Assembly: GCF_020687765.1 (NCBI RefSeq)
Contig: NZ_JAJEWJ010000001.1
Location: 744,001-808,000 of the forward strand
DNA from: Sphingobacterium sp. FBM7-1
GTDB lineage: Bacteria > Bacteroidota > Bacteroidia > Sphingobacteriales > Sphingobacteriaceae
Length of the DNA: 64,000 nt
Reading direction: 5' to 3'
In this document: one piece after another, positions 17,949-26,420 of the stretch
Layout: every line of letters begins with the position of its first letter
Numbering within the stretch: position 1 is the first letter of the stretch
The notes under the pieces: generated by a model
Database searches by the model: none
Told to the model about the DNA's origin: nothing
The model's input: only the letters and a program-made list of their open reading frames with translations
Program-made: the position numbers and the translations under genes

Positions 17949-18896
17949 TTAGCTTTGCTTTACAATTGCTGCTTTATACCATCGATGTTTTTTTAGAATC
18001 GTCATCGTCGGCGATAAAAAAACGTAGAAAAAAAGTGAGGTTACCGTATTCGAAATCGTGAACGCAATAGCAACCTGTAAAGCGGGTACCGCAGAGAAAG
18101 AAATTGCAAATTTTTCTAGTACACCGAAAAATGGAAGCACAATCAATACGCCAATAATATTAAACAATGAAGCGGATAATGCGACGAGTCTAGATAGCGG
18201 CGCAAAACGTAAGCTAATCATCAACGCAGTAGACGTCGTACCGATATTAGCTCCAATAACAATAGGAATTGCGGCAGATAAATCGATAGTCCCCTGGCTG
18301 ATCAATACGATGACCAATCCCACTACTACCGAACTTGATTGGACAATGATCGTAATAATAATACCATATAAAATCCCCATTAGCGGACTATTAGCTTTTG
18401 CTAAAATATCAACCAACAAAGGGTCGTCCTTTATCGGTTGCATCGCATCGCTAATCAGTGCTAAGGCGAAGAAAATAAATCCAAAATAAAAAATAGATTT
18501 ACCAGCCACCGAAATTTTACCTGGAATCATACTCACTAAGGTGCCTAATACGATGAAAAAAGGCCCCAATAATGTCGATTGGAACGATACAATCCACGCT
18601 GTCGCCGTTGTACCCACATTCGTTCCTAAAAGGATAAGCAAACTGTCCCGAAACGTGATGATCCCTGTATTCACCAAAGAAACCGTTAGGGACGAGACAA
18701 ATGTACTTGACTGTATAATACCCGTAACACAGGCACCCAACGCAAAACTACCCAATTTCCATTTTGTCAAATAACCGATCCATTTGGACAGTTTCTCTTC
18801 TCCAAAGTGTTCAATTTCCTTACTAAAACTTTGCAAGCCATATACAAATAATGCTATAGCTGAAACGATCACCATTACCGTCTGCAGTGCCTCCAT
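17949..18896 (-). CDS. Na/Pi cotransporter family protein (NptA/PF02690-like)
   Basis: Polytopic membrane protein of the Na+/phosphate cotransporter II family. The two inverted-repeat QSS motifs that mark the transport core are present: IIQSSTFVSSLTVSLVNTG in the first half and IIVQSSSVVVGLVIVLISQG in the second, each followed by GTNVGTT / GANIGTT. The 315-residue form lacks the C-terminal PhoU-like domain found in longer bacterial relatives. I use the ATG at 18896; the longer frame begins at a TTG. It converges on purL. Actual ion or phosphate transport is assumed from family. Confidence 0.85.
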   Translation of the reverse strand: MEALQTVMVIVSAIALFVYGLQSFSKEIEHFGEEKLSKWIGYLTKWKLGSFALGACVTGIIQSSTFVSSLTVSLVNTGIITFRDSLLILLGTNVGTTATAWIVSFQSTLLGPFFIVLGTLVSMIPGKISVAGKSIFYFGFIFFALALISDAMQPIKDDPLLVDILAKANSPLMGILYGIIITIIVQSSSVVVGLVIVLISQGTIDLSAAIPIVIGANIGTTSTALMISLRFAPLSRLVALSASLFNIIGVLIVLPFFGVLEKFAISFSAVPALQVAIAFTISNTVTSLFFYVFLSPTMTILKKHRWYKAAIVKQS

Positions 18897-19086
18897 ATAG
18901 AACAGGTTAAAACCCAAAAATACGGTTTAATTATCGACTAACGATAGTTCCCTAGGCTATTCCCTAATTTTTACAATAAGTAGGCTAAGAAAGATCAGAA
19001 CGGGCAACAGACTAAAAAAATCATTTCCGTCTGAAGGAAATTTAGATTATTCTTTGAGGTAAACAAAGTAATGCCTTTCTTTGAAT

Positions 19087-19830
19087 ATGAGAATAATCGG
19101 AATTATCCCCGCAAGATATGAATCGTCTCGTTTCCCGGGGAAGCCATTGGTTGATATTGGAGGAAAATCCATGATTCAACGGGTTTACGAACAAGTGAAA
19201 GGTTGTGCTGGCCTGTCCGAAGTTATTGTTGCTACCGATGATCGCCGGATTGAGGAACACGTCCGCTCATTCGCCGGCAATGTAATTATGACGGCATCTA
19301 CCCATCAATCGGGCACCGACCGTTGCGCCGAAGTCGTTTCGAAAATAAGTGGTTTCGATGTTGCGATCAATATTCAGGGCGACGAGCCTTTTATAAGCCC
19401 CTTACAAATCGAACTATTGAGCAACCTTTTTCAAGACAGCACGACAGAAATAGGAACTTTAGTAAAAAAAATCGATAGTACAGACGATCTTTTTAACCAT
19501 AGTATTCCGAAAGCAATCATTAACTCGAAAAATGAAGCACTCTATTTTTCACGGCAAACCATCCCTTTTCAACGAGATGTAGCGCAAAGTGAATGGATAA
19601 CGAATTATACCTATTTTAAACATATTGGTATATACGGCTATCGGGTTGATATTCTCCAGGAAATCACTCAACTTCCTGTATCTTCTTATGAGAAAGCAGA
19701 AGGGTTAGAACAATTACGGTGGTTAGAAAATGGCTATAACATTAAAATTGCAAAGACCGAATTTGACACCATTGCCGTAGATCATCCCGAAGACATTGAA
19801 CTCATTAACCGAAAATTTTTTAGTCAATAA
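19087..19830 (+). CDS. kdsB: 3-deoxy-manno-octulosonate cytidylyltransferase
   Basis: Activates KDO as CMP-KDO for lipid A/LPS core assembly in the cytoplasm. The nucleotidyltransferase signature IIPARYESSRFPGKPLVDI opens the protein, followed by VATDDRRIEEHV, TDRCAEV, NIQGDEPFI and the late HIGIYGYR motif. The ATG at 19087 (247 aa) is preferred over a TTG two codons earlier. A degenerate -7 element (TTTCTTTG, 19076-19083) ends only three bases before this ATG. It is followed after 17 bases by a HAD phosphatase gene with its own promoter, and complements kdsA and kdsD elsewhere in the window. Confidence 0.95.
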   Translation: MRIIGIIPARYESSRFPGKPLVDIGGKSMIQRVYEQVKGCAGLSEVIVATDDRRIEEHVRSFAGNVIMTASTHQSGTDRCAEVVSKISGFDVAINIQGDEPFISPLQIELLSNLFQDSTTEIGTLVKKIDSTDDLFNHSIPKAIINSKNEALYFSRQTIPFQRDVAQSEWITNYTYFKHIGIYGYRVDILQEITQLPVSSYEKAEGLEQLRWLENGYNIKIAKTEFDTIAVDHPEDIELINRKFFSQ

Positions 19831-19835
19831 AACTG

Positions 19836-19843
19836 TATCTTTG
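19836..19843 (+). promoter_or_regulatory. -7 promoter element abutting the HAD phosphatase start
   Basis: TATCTTTG, a perfect TAnnTTTG match, ends four bases before the ATG at 19848. The expected transcript start coincides with the start codon, so the mRNA would be leaderless or nearly so. Confidence 0.55.
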
Positions 19844-19847
19844 CTGC

Positions 19848-20507
19848 ATGGATCAATTTGCAGTAATTTTCGATATGGACGGGGTCATCTGCCATACCAA
19901 CCCCTACCATGCTAAAGCATTCGAACGTTTTTTTGACAAGTATAAAGTCCCCTACACAGAAAAGGAATTTGAAGAACATATGTATGGAAAACATAATAGT
20001 TATATTATGACCCATTTCTTCAAAAGAACGATCGCCGGAGACGAATTAAAACAATTAGAAGAGGAAAAAGAATCCCTGTTTCGAGAGATCTATAAACAAC
20101 AAATTGATCCACTCCCGCATTATCTAACGTTTCTAGATGATCTAAAATCAAAAGGATTCAAAACCGCCGTAGCCACCTCCGCACCGCAGGCAAACCTGAA
20201 CCTAATCGTTGATAAACTTCAAATCGGTGCCAAAATGGAGTCTATACTCGCCAGCGAAAACGTTTCGCAGCATAAACCCCACCCCGAAGTATATTTAAAA
20301 TCTGCCGATAATCTAGGTATAGCACCTAACGCTTGTGTAGTTTTCGAAGATTCTTTTTCGGGCGTTACGGCAGCCCGAAATGCCGGAATGAAAGTCGTCG
20401 GTGTATTGAGCTCTCATCAGAAAGAGGATTTGCCGCCCTGTTCCTTGTATATTCACGATTATAGTGAAATTGACGCTGATCGCGTGTTAGCCTTACTAAA
20501 AAGCTAA
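19848..20507 (+). CDS. HAD-superfamily hydrolase, beta-phosphoglucomutase-like
   Basis: Cytoplasmic phosphatase or phosphomutase of HAD subfamily I. Motif I is FDMDGVICHTNPYH (nucleophile Asp and acid/base Asp), motif II is VATSAPQANL, motif III includes KPHPEVYL and motif IV VFEDSFSGVTAA. The helical cap between motifs I and II fits the beta-phosphoglucomutase/phosphonatase type. It is not KdsC, which lacks this cap, despite lying beside kdsB. The substrate cannot be told from sequence. The stop is followed after three bases by the ATG of the next gene. Confidence 0.85.
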   Translation: MDQFAVIFDMDGVICHTNPYHAKAFERFFDKYKVPYTEKEFEEHMYGKHNSYIMTHFFKRTIAGDELKQLEEEKESLFREIYKQQIDPLPHYLTFLDDLKSKGFKTAVATSAPQANLNLIVDKLQIGAKMESILASENVSQHKPHPEVYLKSADNLGIAPNACVVFEDSFSGVTAARNAGMKVVGVLSSHQKEDLPPCSLYIHDYSEIDADRVLALLKS

Positions 20508-20510
20508 TTG

Positions 20511-21275
20511 ATGAACGAAGCGTTGCAACTCCTCTCCTCACCCATGGGGTGGGTCTTGTACTTTCTTTGTGCCATGTTGATCGGGATGTCTAAAACCGGC
20601 ATTCAAAATATTGGTACGTTAGCTGTACCTCTATTTGCATTCTTGTTTGGCGCAAAATATTCCACGGGCATTGTCCTGATTTTACTCTGCATCGCCGATC
20701 TGGTCGCCGTTATTTATTATCGGAAAGAATTTCTTTGGGGAGAGGTTAAAAAACTACTACCGGCCTCCTTATTTGGTCTAGTTGTCGGACTGTTACTCGG
20801 TAACTACATCAACGACAAAATATTTAAGTTACTTATCGGCAGTTGTATTATCGTCGGTGTCGGAATTATGATTTGGTTAGGAAGAACATCGCAAGAGAAA
20901 CAGGATCAGCTCACGAAAAACCGGTGGTATTCGCCCGTATTTGGCTTTATCCTCGGCTTTTCTACGATGATCGGCAACGCTGCTGGGCCTGCCCTATCTG
21001 TCTATATGCTCTCTAAGCGCCTAGACAAAATCAGCTTTGCAGCTACGTCTGCTTGGTTTATTATGCTTTTAAATTTCGCGAAAATACCGCTACAGGCCTT
21101 CGTTTGGCACAACCTTACCTGGGCTGGTTTTTATCTTAATTTATTTGCTATCCCCTTCATTCTGCTCGGCGGTTTTATCGGTATAAAAATCATTCGGATT
21201 CTTCCAGAGAAGGAATTTCGCGCGCTCATCATTACCTTGGTGGTCATCTCCGCAATATTGCTAATTATATTGTAG
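20511..21275 (+). CDS. TauE/SafE family permease
   Basis: Membrane protein of the sulfite exporter TauE/SafE family (PF01925), of about eight transmembrane helices. The characteristic N-terminal segment GMSKTGIQNIGTLAVPL and the central repeat GFSTMIGNAAGPALSVYML are both present. The ATG at 20511 (254 aa) is chosen over the TTG codon just before it. It is only three bases after the HAD gene stop, so the two are probably co-transcribed. Known relatives export sulfite or other organosulfur anions; the substrate here is unknown. Confidence 0.85.
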   Translation: MNEALQLLSSPMGWVLYFLCAMLIGMSKTGIQNIGTLAVPLFAFLFGAKYSTGIVLILLCIADLVAVIYYRKEFLWGEVKKLLPASLFGLVVGLLLGNYINDKIFKLLIGSCIIVGVGIMIWLGRTSQEKQDQLTKNRWYSPVFGFILGFSTMIGNAAGPALSVYMLSKRLDKISFAATSAWFIMLLNFAKIPLQAFVWHNLTWAGFYLNLFAIPFILLGGFIGIKIIRILPEKEFRALIITLVVISAILLIIL

Positions 21276-21281
21276 CCGCTC

Positions 21282-21557
21282 CTATTTTTTTAACACATCC
21301 TGTTCAGCAGGATACCGTTCAAAAACCGTTTTGGCAAACGAACAAGCCGGAACTACCTTCCAATCATTTTCTCGCGCTTGATGGATTGCCGCTAACACCA
21401 ACTCTTCTGCGATTTTATTTCCACGGTAAAAAGCCTCGACCTCCGCATGGGAAATAGTCATAACGTTGTCTTCGACGCGATAAATCAATTCACCGATCTG
21501 TACCTCGTCATTTACTGCAAGCCATCTGCCACGATCCGCTATATGTGTAAGTTCCAT
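21282..21557 (-). CDS. Small GNAT-type N-acetyltransferase (YjdJ-like)
   Basis: A 91-residue protein of the short GCN5-related acetyltransferase family (PF14542-like). The acetyl-CoA-binding region is represented by AEVEAFYRGNKIAEELVLAAIHQARENDWKVVPAC (quoted in parts), with the G-N-K-I-A phosphate-binding turn. The frame remains open further upstream, but the family begins near MELTHIADRGRW, so I use the ATG at 21557. Convergent with the TauE gene, divergent from mqnC. Target molecule unknown. Confidence 0.8.
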   Translation of the reverse strand: MELTHIADRGRWLAVNDEVQIGELIYRVEDNVMTISHAEVEAFYRGNKIAEELVLAAIHQARENDWKVVPACSFAKTVFERYPAEQDVLKK

Positions 21558-21667
21558 AATTAGATATTTAAATATTTTATATTCCTTTTCGAATAAATAT
21601 AACAATATTTTAGGATAATAGTTTATAGGCGGCATGAAGCTTTCGTTAAAAAAATAAAAATCCTGCG

Positions 21668-21675
21668 TATCTTTG
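21668..21675 (+). promoter_or_regulatory. -7 promoter element of mqnC
   Basis: TATCTTTG ends six bases before the ATG at 21682, predicting a very short or absent 5' leader. Confidence 0.55.
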
Positions 21676-21681
21676 TTAGTA

Positions 21682-22803
21682 ATGAATGTAGACAAATTAC
21701 TTGCGCGTGCGCTTAATTTTGAATTCCTATCTAAGGAAGAGGGTATCTATTTATACCAGAATGCTGCGACGGCCGATTTGACCTATGTGGCGAATATTTT
21801 ACGTAAAATACAAGTTCCACATGGTAAGGTAACTTGGCAAATTGACCGTAACGTTAACACGACAAACGTCTGTATAGCGAACTGTAAATTTTGCAATTTT
21901 TTCCGTCGGCCGGGCCACGAAGAAAGTTACATTACGGATATTGAAACCTACAAACAGAAAATCGAAGAAACCTTTCGGTATGGCGGAGACCAGCTGCTGT
22001 TACAAGGTGGACATCATCCAGATTTGGGCTTGGAGTTTTACACCACTTTGTTCAAACAGCTCAAGGAACTATACCCCACCCTCAAACTACATTCTTTAGG
22101 CCCACCGGAAATCGCCCACATCGCAAAACTGGAAGGATTATCACATATCGAAGTCCTACGTGCGTTAAAAACATCTGGATTAGACTCCTTGCCCGGTGCA
22201 GGAGCCGAAATACTGAACGACCGTGTTCGCCGGCTGATTTCAAAAGGAAAATGTGGCGGACAAGAATGGCTTGATGTGATGCGTGCTGCCCATCAGGTCA
22301 ATTTACCTACATCCGCGACCATGATGTTTGGTCATATTGAGACCATCGACGAGCGCTTTGAACATTTGGTATGGATTCGCGAGGTCCAGCACGAAAAACC
22401 TAGCGACGCCCATGGATTTATAGCATTCATCCCCTGGCCTTTCCAAGACGACGGCACGTTATTAAAACGGCTCCGGGGGATCACCAATAATGTCAGCAGC
22501 GAAGAATATATCCGGATGATTGCATTGAGTCGTATCATGCTACCGAATATCAAAAACATACAGGCCTCTTGGCTTACCGTGGGGAAGAAAACGGCTCAAC
22601 TCTGTCTACACGCTGGAGCCAATGATTTCGGTTCTATCATGATAGAAGAAAACGTTGTTTCCGCAGCAGGTGCCCCGCATCGATTTACGTCGACCTCGAT
22701 ACAGGAAGCCATCCGAGAAGCAGGATTCGAACCCAAATTACGTACGCAGAAATACGAATTCAGGGATCTTCCACAAATGGAAGAACAAGTTATTAACTAT
22801 TAA
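21682..22803 (+). CDS. mqnC: Cyclic dehypoxanthinyl futalosine synthase MqnC
   Basis: Radical SAM enzyme of the futalosine route to menaquinone: cyclises dehypoxanthinyl futalosine. The cluster motif CxxxCxxC is C64-C68-C71 in DRNVNTTNVCIANCKFCNFF. Later family segments are LLLQGGHHPDLGLEFY, SLPGAGAEIL, SATMMFGHIET and FIPWPFQDDGT, which separate it from the related MqnE. I start at the ATG at 21682 (373 aa). scpB follows after 11 bases. This implies menaquinone respiration by the futalosine pathway; the other mqn genes are not in the window. Confidence 0.92.
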   Translation: MNVDKLLARALNFEFLSKEEGIYLYQNAATADLTYVANILRKIQVPHGKVTWQIDRNVNTTNVCIANCKFCNFFRRPGHEESYITDIETYKQKIEETFRYGGDQLLLQGGHHPDLGLEFYTTLFKQLKELYPTLKLHSLGPPEIAHIAKLEGLSHIEVLRALKTSGLDSLPGAGAEILNDRVRRLISKGKCGGQEWLDVMRAAHQVNLPTSATMMFGHIETIDERFEHLVWIREVQHEKPSDAHGFIAFIPWPFQDDGTLLKRLRGITNNVSSEEYIRMIALSRIMLPNIKNIQASWLTVGKKTAQLCLHAGANDFGSIMIEENVVSAAGAPHRFTSTSIQEAIREAGFEPKLRTQKYEFRDLPQMEEQVINY

Positions 22804-22814
22804 AGTATTTCGTT

Positions 22815-23375
22815 GTGAAAGATATATTACTGAATATAGAGGCTATTATTTTTGCATCAGAAGAGGGAATTACTGTCAATGATCTGAAGCAGGTACTCAA
22901 GGACGCATTAGCCATCGAAATTAATAAACAAGAGGTTTTAGAACTCTTAAAGAAAATCGCAGAAAAGTACGATGATGAAAATCAAATTTTCAGTTTAGAA
23001 GTTTTCCATAATCAATATCAATTTCTCACGAAAGCAAAGTACCACGAAGCGGTCAACCAACTGCAAGCGCATAAAGACAAAAAGAAATTGAGCCAAGCTG
23101 CATTGGAAACACTATCTATTATCGCTTACCGACAACCCATCACGAAGTTAGAAGTAGAACAAATCCGGGGCGTAAATTGCGACTATTCGATTCAACGACT
23201 GCTGGAAAAAAATCTTATTGAAATTGTCGGAAAAGCAGAAACTATAGGCAAGCCCCTTTTATATGCAACCAGTGGGCAGTTTATGCAGCACTTCGGCGTT
23301 AAGACAGTTAAAGATCTACCACAGCTGAAAGACATTATCACTGCCGATAATAGTATAGGCGAAGTGGCAAAATAG
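22815..23375 (+). CDS. scpB: Segregation and condensation protein B
   Basis: Kleisin-interacting subunit of the SMC-ScpAB condensin, needed for chromosome organisation. Two winged-helix domains are expected: the N-terminal one around NIEAIIFASEEGITVNDLKQ and the second around ALETLSIIAYRQPITKLEVE and IRGVNCDYSIQRLLEKNLIE, the latter being the family signature. 186 aa is normal. It begins with GTG at 22815, where the conserved N-terminus falls. Tightly behind mqnC; scpA is not adjacent. Confidence 0.92.
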   Translation: MKDILLNIEAIIFASEEGITVNDLKQVLKDALAIEINKQEVLELLKKIAEKYDDENQIFSLEVFHNQYQFLTKAKYHEAVNQLQAHKDKKKLSQAALETLSIIAYRQPITKLEVEQIRGVNCDYSIQRLLEKNLIEIVGKAETIGKPLLYATSGQFMQHFGVKTVKDLPQLKDIITADNSIGEVAK

Positions 23376-23506
23376 CTTGATAGCATTTTAACTAACTGGT
23401 TAACAAGCAATAAAAAAACAAAAAAAATTTCAAGTTCGAAGATTCTTGATTATTTTTACCGTCGGTAACAAACAGCAGATTTATCATTTATTAACACGAC
23501 AAGACT

Positions 23507-23668
23507 ATGATGGCAGCGGCAGAAAAAGAAGTTTTGATTGACGAAATTATCAACTTTAATGGTCCCGAAGATGATGCGGATGATGTCTATGATGACGATT
23601 TTGAACTAGATGAGATTGATTCGATCGGCGAGTTTGATGATTTCGACGATGATGACGACGATTTTTAA
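23507..23668 (+). CDS. Highly acidic 53-residue microprotein
   Basis: A short open frame begins with ATG ATG at 23507 and encodes 53 residues. After a short hydrophobic-acidic start (MMAAAEKEVLIDEIINF) almost every residue is Asp, Glu, Phe or Ile, ending in a run of Asp and a final Phe. There is no homologue I can name. Support for it being real: an intact frame in a 390-base gap, codon-like GAT/GAC alternation, and a strong terminator 46 bases after the stop. It could be a nucleic-acid mimic, a chaperone or RNA polymerase partner, or a small cation buffer; these are guesses. Confidence 0.6.
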   Translation: MMAAAEKEVLIDEIINFNGPEDDADDVYDDDFELDEIDSIGEFDDFDDDDDDF

Positions 23669-23713
23669 CAAATAATTTCGTGAAGTTGATGAAGATTCTT
23701 AATAATATGAATC

Positions 23714-23747
23714 AAAAAAGAGAGCATCGTCCAATGCTCTCTTTTTT
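23714..23747. terminator. Bidirectional terminator after the acidic microprotein
   Basis: A perfect 14-bp stem (23714-23727 with 23734-23747; AAAAAAGAGAGCAT/ATGCTCTCTTTTTT) with a 6-base loop. It lies between the acidic microprotein and the convergent XRE gene and has T-tracts in both directions. Confidence 0.9.
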
Positions 23748-23768
23748 GATGCCTTAACTGACAGGCAA

Positions 23769-24098
23769 CTATTTCTTATGAAGCTGCTCATACAGCTCGA
23801 TAACTTTCTTTTGCAATTCTATTACTTCTGCTTCCCGAGTTTGCAATTGTTTATTCAAATCCTCAATTTGACCCATTGCCTGCCGATCTTCTTCCGAATC
23901 GGTTGTCGACAATAATTGCACCAAAGACAATCCAAATAGTTTAGAAATCTGATTCAGTCTAGACAAGTTTACGTCCGTAATACCTGTTTCAATTTTCGAA
24001 AAGGCGGGGATAGAAATATCTAAACGTTTTGCTACATCTTCTTGACTCCATCCTTTTCCGTGCCTTAATAGGCGAATTTTCTTTCCTAATGCATTCAT
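23769..24098 (-). CDS. XRE-family transcriptional regulator with C-terminal coiled coil
   Basis: DNA-binding regulator. Residues 5-62 form the helix-turn-helix of the Cro/C1 type (KIRLLRHGKGWSQEDVAKRL, then ISIPAFSKIETG). Residues 75-109 are a heptad-like coiled coil (IEDLNKQLQTREAEVIELQK) likely to drive dimerisation. At 109 aa there is no ligand domain. It lies 92 bases downstream of mpl on the same strand and ends before the terminator at 23714-23747. The regulated genes are unknown. Confidence 0.85.
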   Translation of the reverse strand: MNALGKKIRLLRHGKGWSQEDVAKRLDISIPAFSKIETGITDVNLSRLNQISKLFGLSLVQLLSTTDSEEDRQAMGQIEDLNKQLQTREAEVIELQKKVIELYEQLHKK

Positions 24099-24190
24099 AT
24101 CGGCTATTTACTACCTAAGTTATTGGAATAATCTTCTTTTCCTTCAAAAGTAATAAAAAGTCACTAAAAAGACTGCCTTTTACAGAATAA

Positions 24191-25561
24191 TTAATAATTT
24201 TTAAGGAATTTATCTGCTAAACTAACAATATCCATACTATTATGATCTGGCGAAATCATAAACAGTGAATTGAATCCCAAAGACTTAAATTCCTCTAAAT
24301 ACAATTCTAAAGATGGAATATCCGTTAAAAAGACTAAATTCTCATGATTAAACACTTGCTGGATTTCCTGTCCCAAATTGCTTAATAATATATTTTTATC
24401 TTTTATAACTTCTTTGTTAATCAGGATAGCCGCATAATCAGATTCATCCATAGATTCGCGATAAGTATCCAAGAAGCTCTTATTGATCACATCATACACA
24501 TTGAGTTCAATGATCGTTACGAGCGCCTGGTTCGGAAATTGCTCCTTAACAGCATGTATACTTGTTCGGAGTTTATAGGGAGAGTAGAGAAAGTCTTGGT
24601 ATACGACGCGTTCGTTATCACTCGCGACAAACTCCAGGTAACGAATAGAGCTCTTAAAATCTTTGATCGCTTCGTAGAAGTCAACCCGTTTTATACCAAG
24701 CCACTCGCATACCGTATATGCTCCGGCAATGTTCGACAAGTTCAATTTTCCAAATACCTGTAACGGAATACGTTCTTCACCTAAATGTAGATACGTGATC
24801 CCCTTATTAATCGTATACTCGGGCAGCTTATAGCCATGCCGGTTGATATTACATTCCGAAGTCTCCTCAACAATTTTCACCAGACTCGCACTATCTTTGT
24901 TGTAGATCAAAGTACCTTTGCGAACAATCGTGTCGATAAGCGTCTCAAACTGCTTCACATATTCCTCCTGCGCCATATTCGCTCTGCTCTCGTTCCATTC
25001 TACACCACTAATCAACGCAATATTTGGATGGAAGAGATGAAACTTCGAGCGATGATCTATCGGAGAAGCATAGTATTCATCTCCTTCCAATAAAATGATC
25101 TTATTGTGCGTGGTCAGTTTAACCAGTGAATCAAACCCCTCTAGTTGTGCACCAACGAGGTAATCAAAATCGCGCCCCAATTTCTTCATCACGTGCATGA
25201 TCATACTCATAATGGTTGTTTTCCCATATGTTCCAGCTACAACCACCCGAGTTTTATCCACGCTTTGTTCGTAGATAAATTCGGGAAACGAATAGATCTT
25301 AATATTCAGCTCTTGCGCCCTGAGCAGCTCCGGATTGTCGTCTGCAGCATGCATTCCTAAAATAACGGCATCAATATCCTCGGTGATCACTTCTGGAAAC
25401 CAGCCTGTCGTTTCGGGCAAAAGTCCAGCTTTTTTTAACCTCGATTTTGATGGTTCCACTACTTGGTCATCGGATCCACTCACTTGATGCCCTTGCTCCG
25501 CCAATGAAATGGCTAAGTTATGCATCACCGCACCGCCGATCGCTATAAAATGAACTCGCAT
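24191..25561 (-). CDS. mpl: Mur ligase family protein, Mpl-type (murein peptide ligase)
   Basis: Mpl joins recycled tripeptide L-Ala-gamma-D-Glu-mDAP to UDP-MurNAc. The N-terminal Rossmann region (HFIAIGGAVMHNLAISLAEQ, VSGSDDQ) and the ATP-binding loop GTYGKTT near residue 113 identify the Mur ligase fold; LEGDEYYAS, and NRHGY follow. The loop reads GTYGKTT instead of the usual GTHGKTT. Length of 456 aa is normal. Upstream on the same strand are prmA and tpiA with gaps of 19 bases and an overlap, suggesting an operon. MurC is an alternative, but the G-A-V-M-H-N-L-A pattern is Mpl-like. Confidence 0.85.
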   Translation of the reverse strand: MRVHFIAIGGAVMHNLAISLAEQGHQVSGSDDQVVEPSKSRLKKAGLLPETTGWFPEVITEDIDAVILGMHAADDNPELLRAQELNIKIYSFPEFIYEQSVDKTRVVVAGTYGKTTIMSMIMHVMKKLGRDFDYLVGAQLEGFDSLVKLTTHNKIILLEGDEYYASPIDHRSKFHLFHPNIALISGVEWNESRANMAQEEYVKQFETLIDTIVRKGTLIYNKDSASLVKIVEETSECNINRHGYKLPEYTINKGITYLHLGEERIPLQVFGKLNLSNIAGAYTVCEWLGIKRVDFYEAIKDFKSSIRYLEFVASDNERVVYQDFLYSPYKLRTSIHAVKEQFPNQALVTIIELNVYDVINKSFLDTYRESMDESDYAAILINKEVIKDKNILLSNLGQEIQQVFNHENLVFLTDIPSLELYLEEFKSLGFNSLFMISPDHNSMDIVSLADKFLKNY

Positions 25562-25580
25562 ACTTCTTGAAAATAAAACG

Positions 25581-26420
25581 TCAACATCTTACAAATTTCG
25601 CTGCACACCATCTATCCTGCACTTTTTTGTCTTGGTAAACAAATCCTACCGATTCGGCGGTTTGTTTCAATATCTCCAGATCTTCACCGTCATAGAAACC
25701 ACTAATATACAATTCTCCCCCCGGCTTTGTACTTTGCCCATATTGTTCGAATTGATCCATTAGAATATTACGATTTATATTCGCAAGAATAATATCAAAT
25801 ACGCTGCCTTTTATACATTCATCAGATCCCAGGACCGCATCGATAGACACGATATTATTCCGCAATTTATTTTCCTCCACACTTGCCACACAAACCTCAT
25901 CATAATCTACCGCTAAAACATGTTTCGCTCCACGCTTAACCGCCAATATAGCGAGGATACCCGTCCCGCAGCCCATATCAGCCACTACTTTGTCCTCAAA
26001 ATTATTAGCTAAAATATAGGAAAGCATCATCGCAGTAGTTTGATGATGCCCTGTCCCAAATGACATTTTTGGGTCAATAACGATCTCATACGGCACCTCT
26101 GGCTTCTCTTCATGAAAAGTCGCCCGTACATAGCAGATATTATCGACCGTTATCGGCTGAAAATTACTCTCCCATAGCGCATTCCAATTTTGATCTTCTA
26201 TTTGTGTGATCGTATAACGGATATCAAAATCAACAGCTTCGCGCAACAACAATGTTTCCAGCGCCTGTATATCCAGCGAAGCTGTGGGAATATAAGCTAC
26301 AAATCCTTGTTCAATGTGTTCGAAGGTGTCATAACCAATTGCTCCTAAAGAATCAACCAGCAGATCCCGTTGCCAGTCGGCTATAGCGGAAGAAGTAAAC
26401 GTAACCGAAGAGTACTTCAT
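25581..26420 (-). CDS. prmA: Ribosomal protein L11 methyltransferase
   Basis: SAM-dependent trimethylation of ribosomal protein L11. The N-terminal substrate-binding domain (about residues 1-60) precedes the Rossmann-type methyltransferase domain: DPKMSFGTGHHQTTAMML, VADMGCGTGILAILAVKRG (SAM-binding glycine motif) and ILANINRNIL (the N-I-N/NPPY-like catalytic motif). 279 aa is typical. The ATG shares one base with the tpiA stop codon (26420), a one-base overlap that favours coupled translation. Confidence 0.92.
   Translation of the reverse strand: MKYSSVTFTSSAIADWQRDLLVDSLGAIGYDTFEHIEQGFVAYIPTASLDIQALETLLLREAVDFDIRYTITQIEDQNWNALWESNFQPITVDNICYVRATFHEEKPEVPYEIVIDPKMSFGTGHHQTTAMMLSYILANNFEDKVVADMGCGTGILAILAVKRGAKHVLAVDYDEVCVASVEENKLRNNIVSIDAVLGSDECIKGSVFDIILANINRNILMDQFEQYGQSTKPGGELYISGFYDGEDLEILKQTAESVGFVYQDKKVQDRWCAAKFVRC

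Noticed and set aside
19848-20507. KdsC (KDO-8-phosphate phosphatase), given the kdsB neighbour
   Set aside because: The protein has the helical cap of beta-phosphoglucomutase-like HAD enzymes; KdsC is cap-less and shorter.
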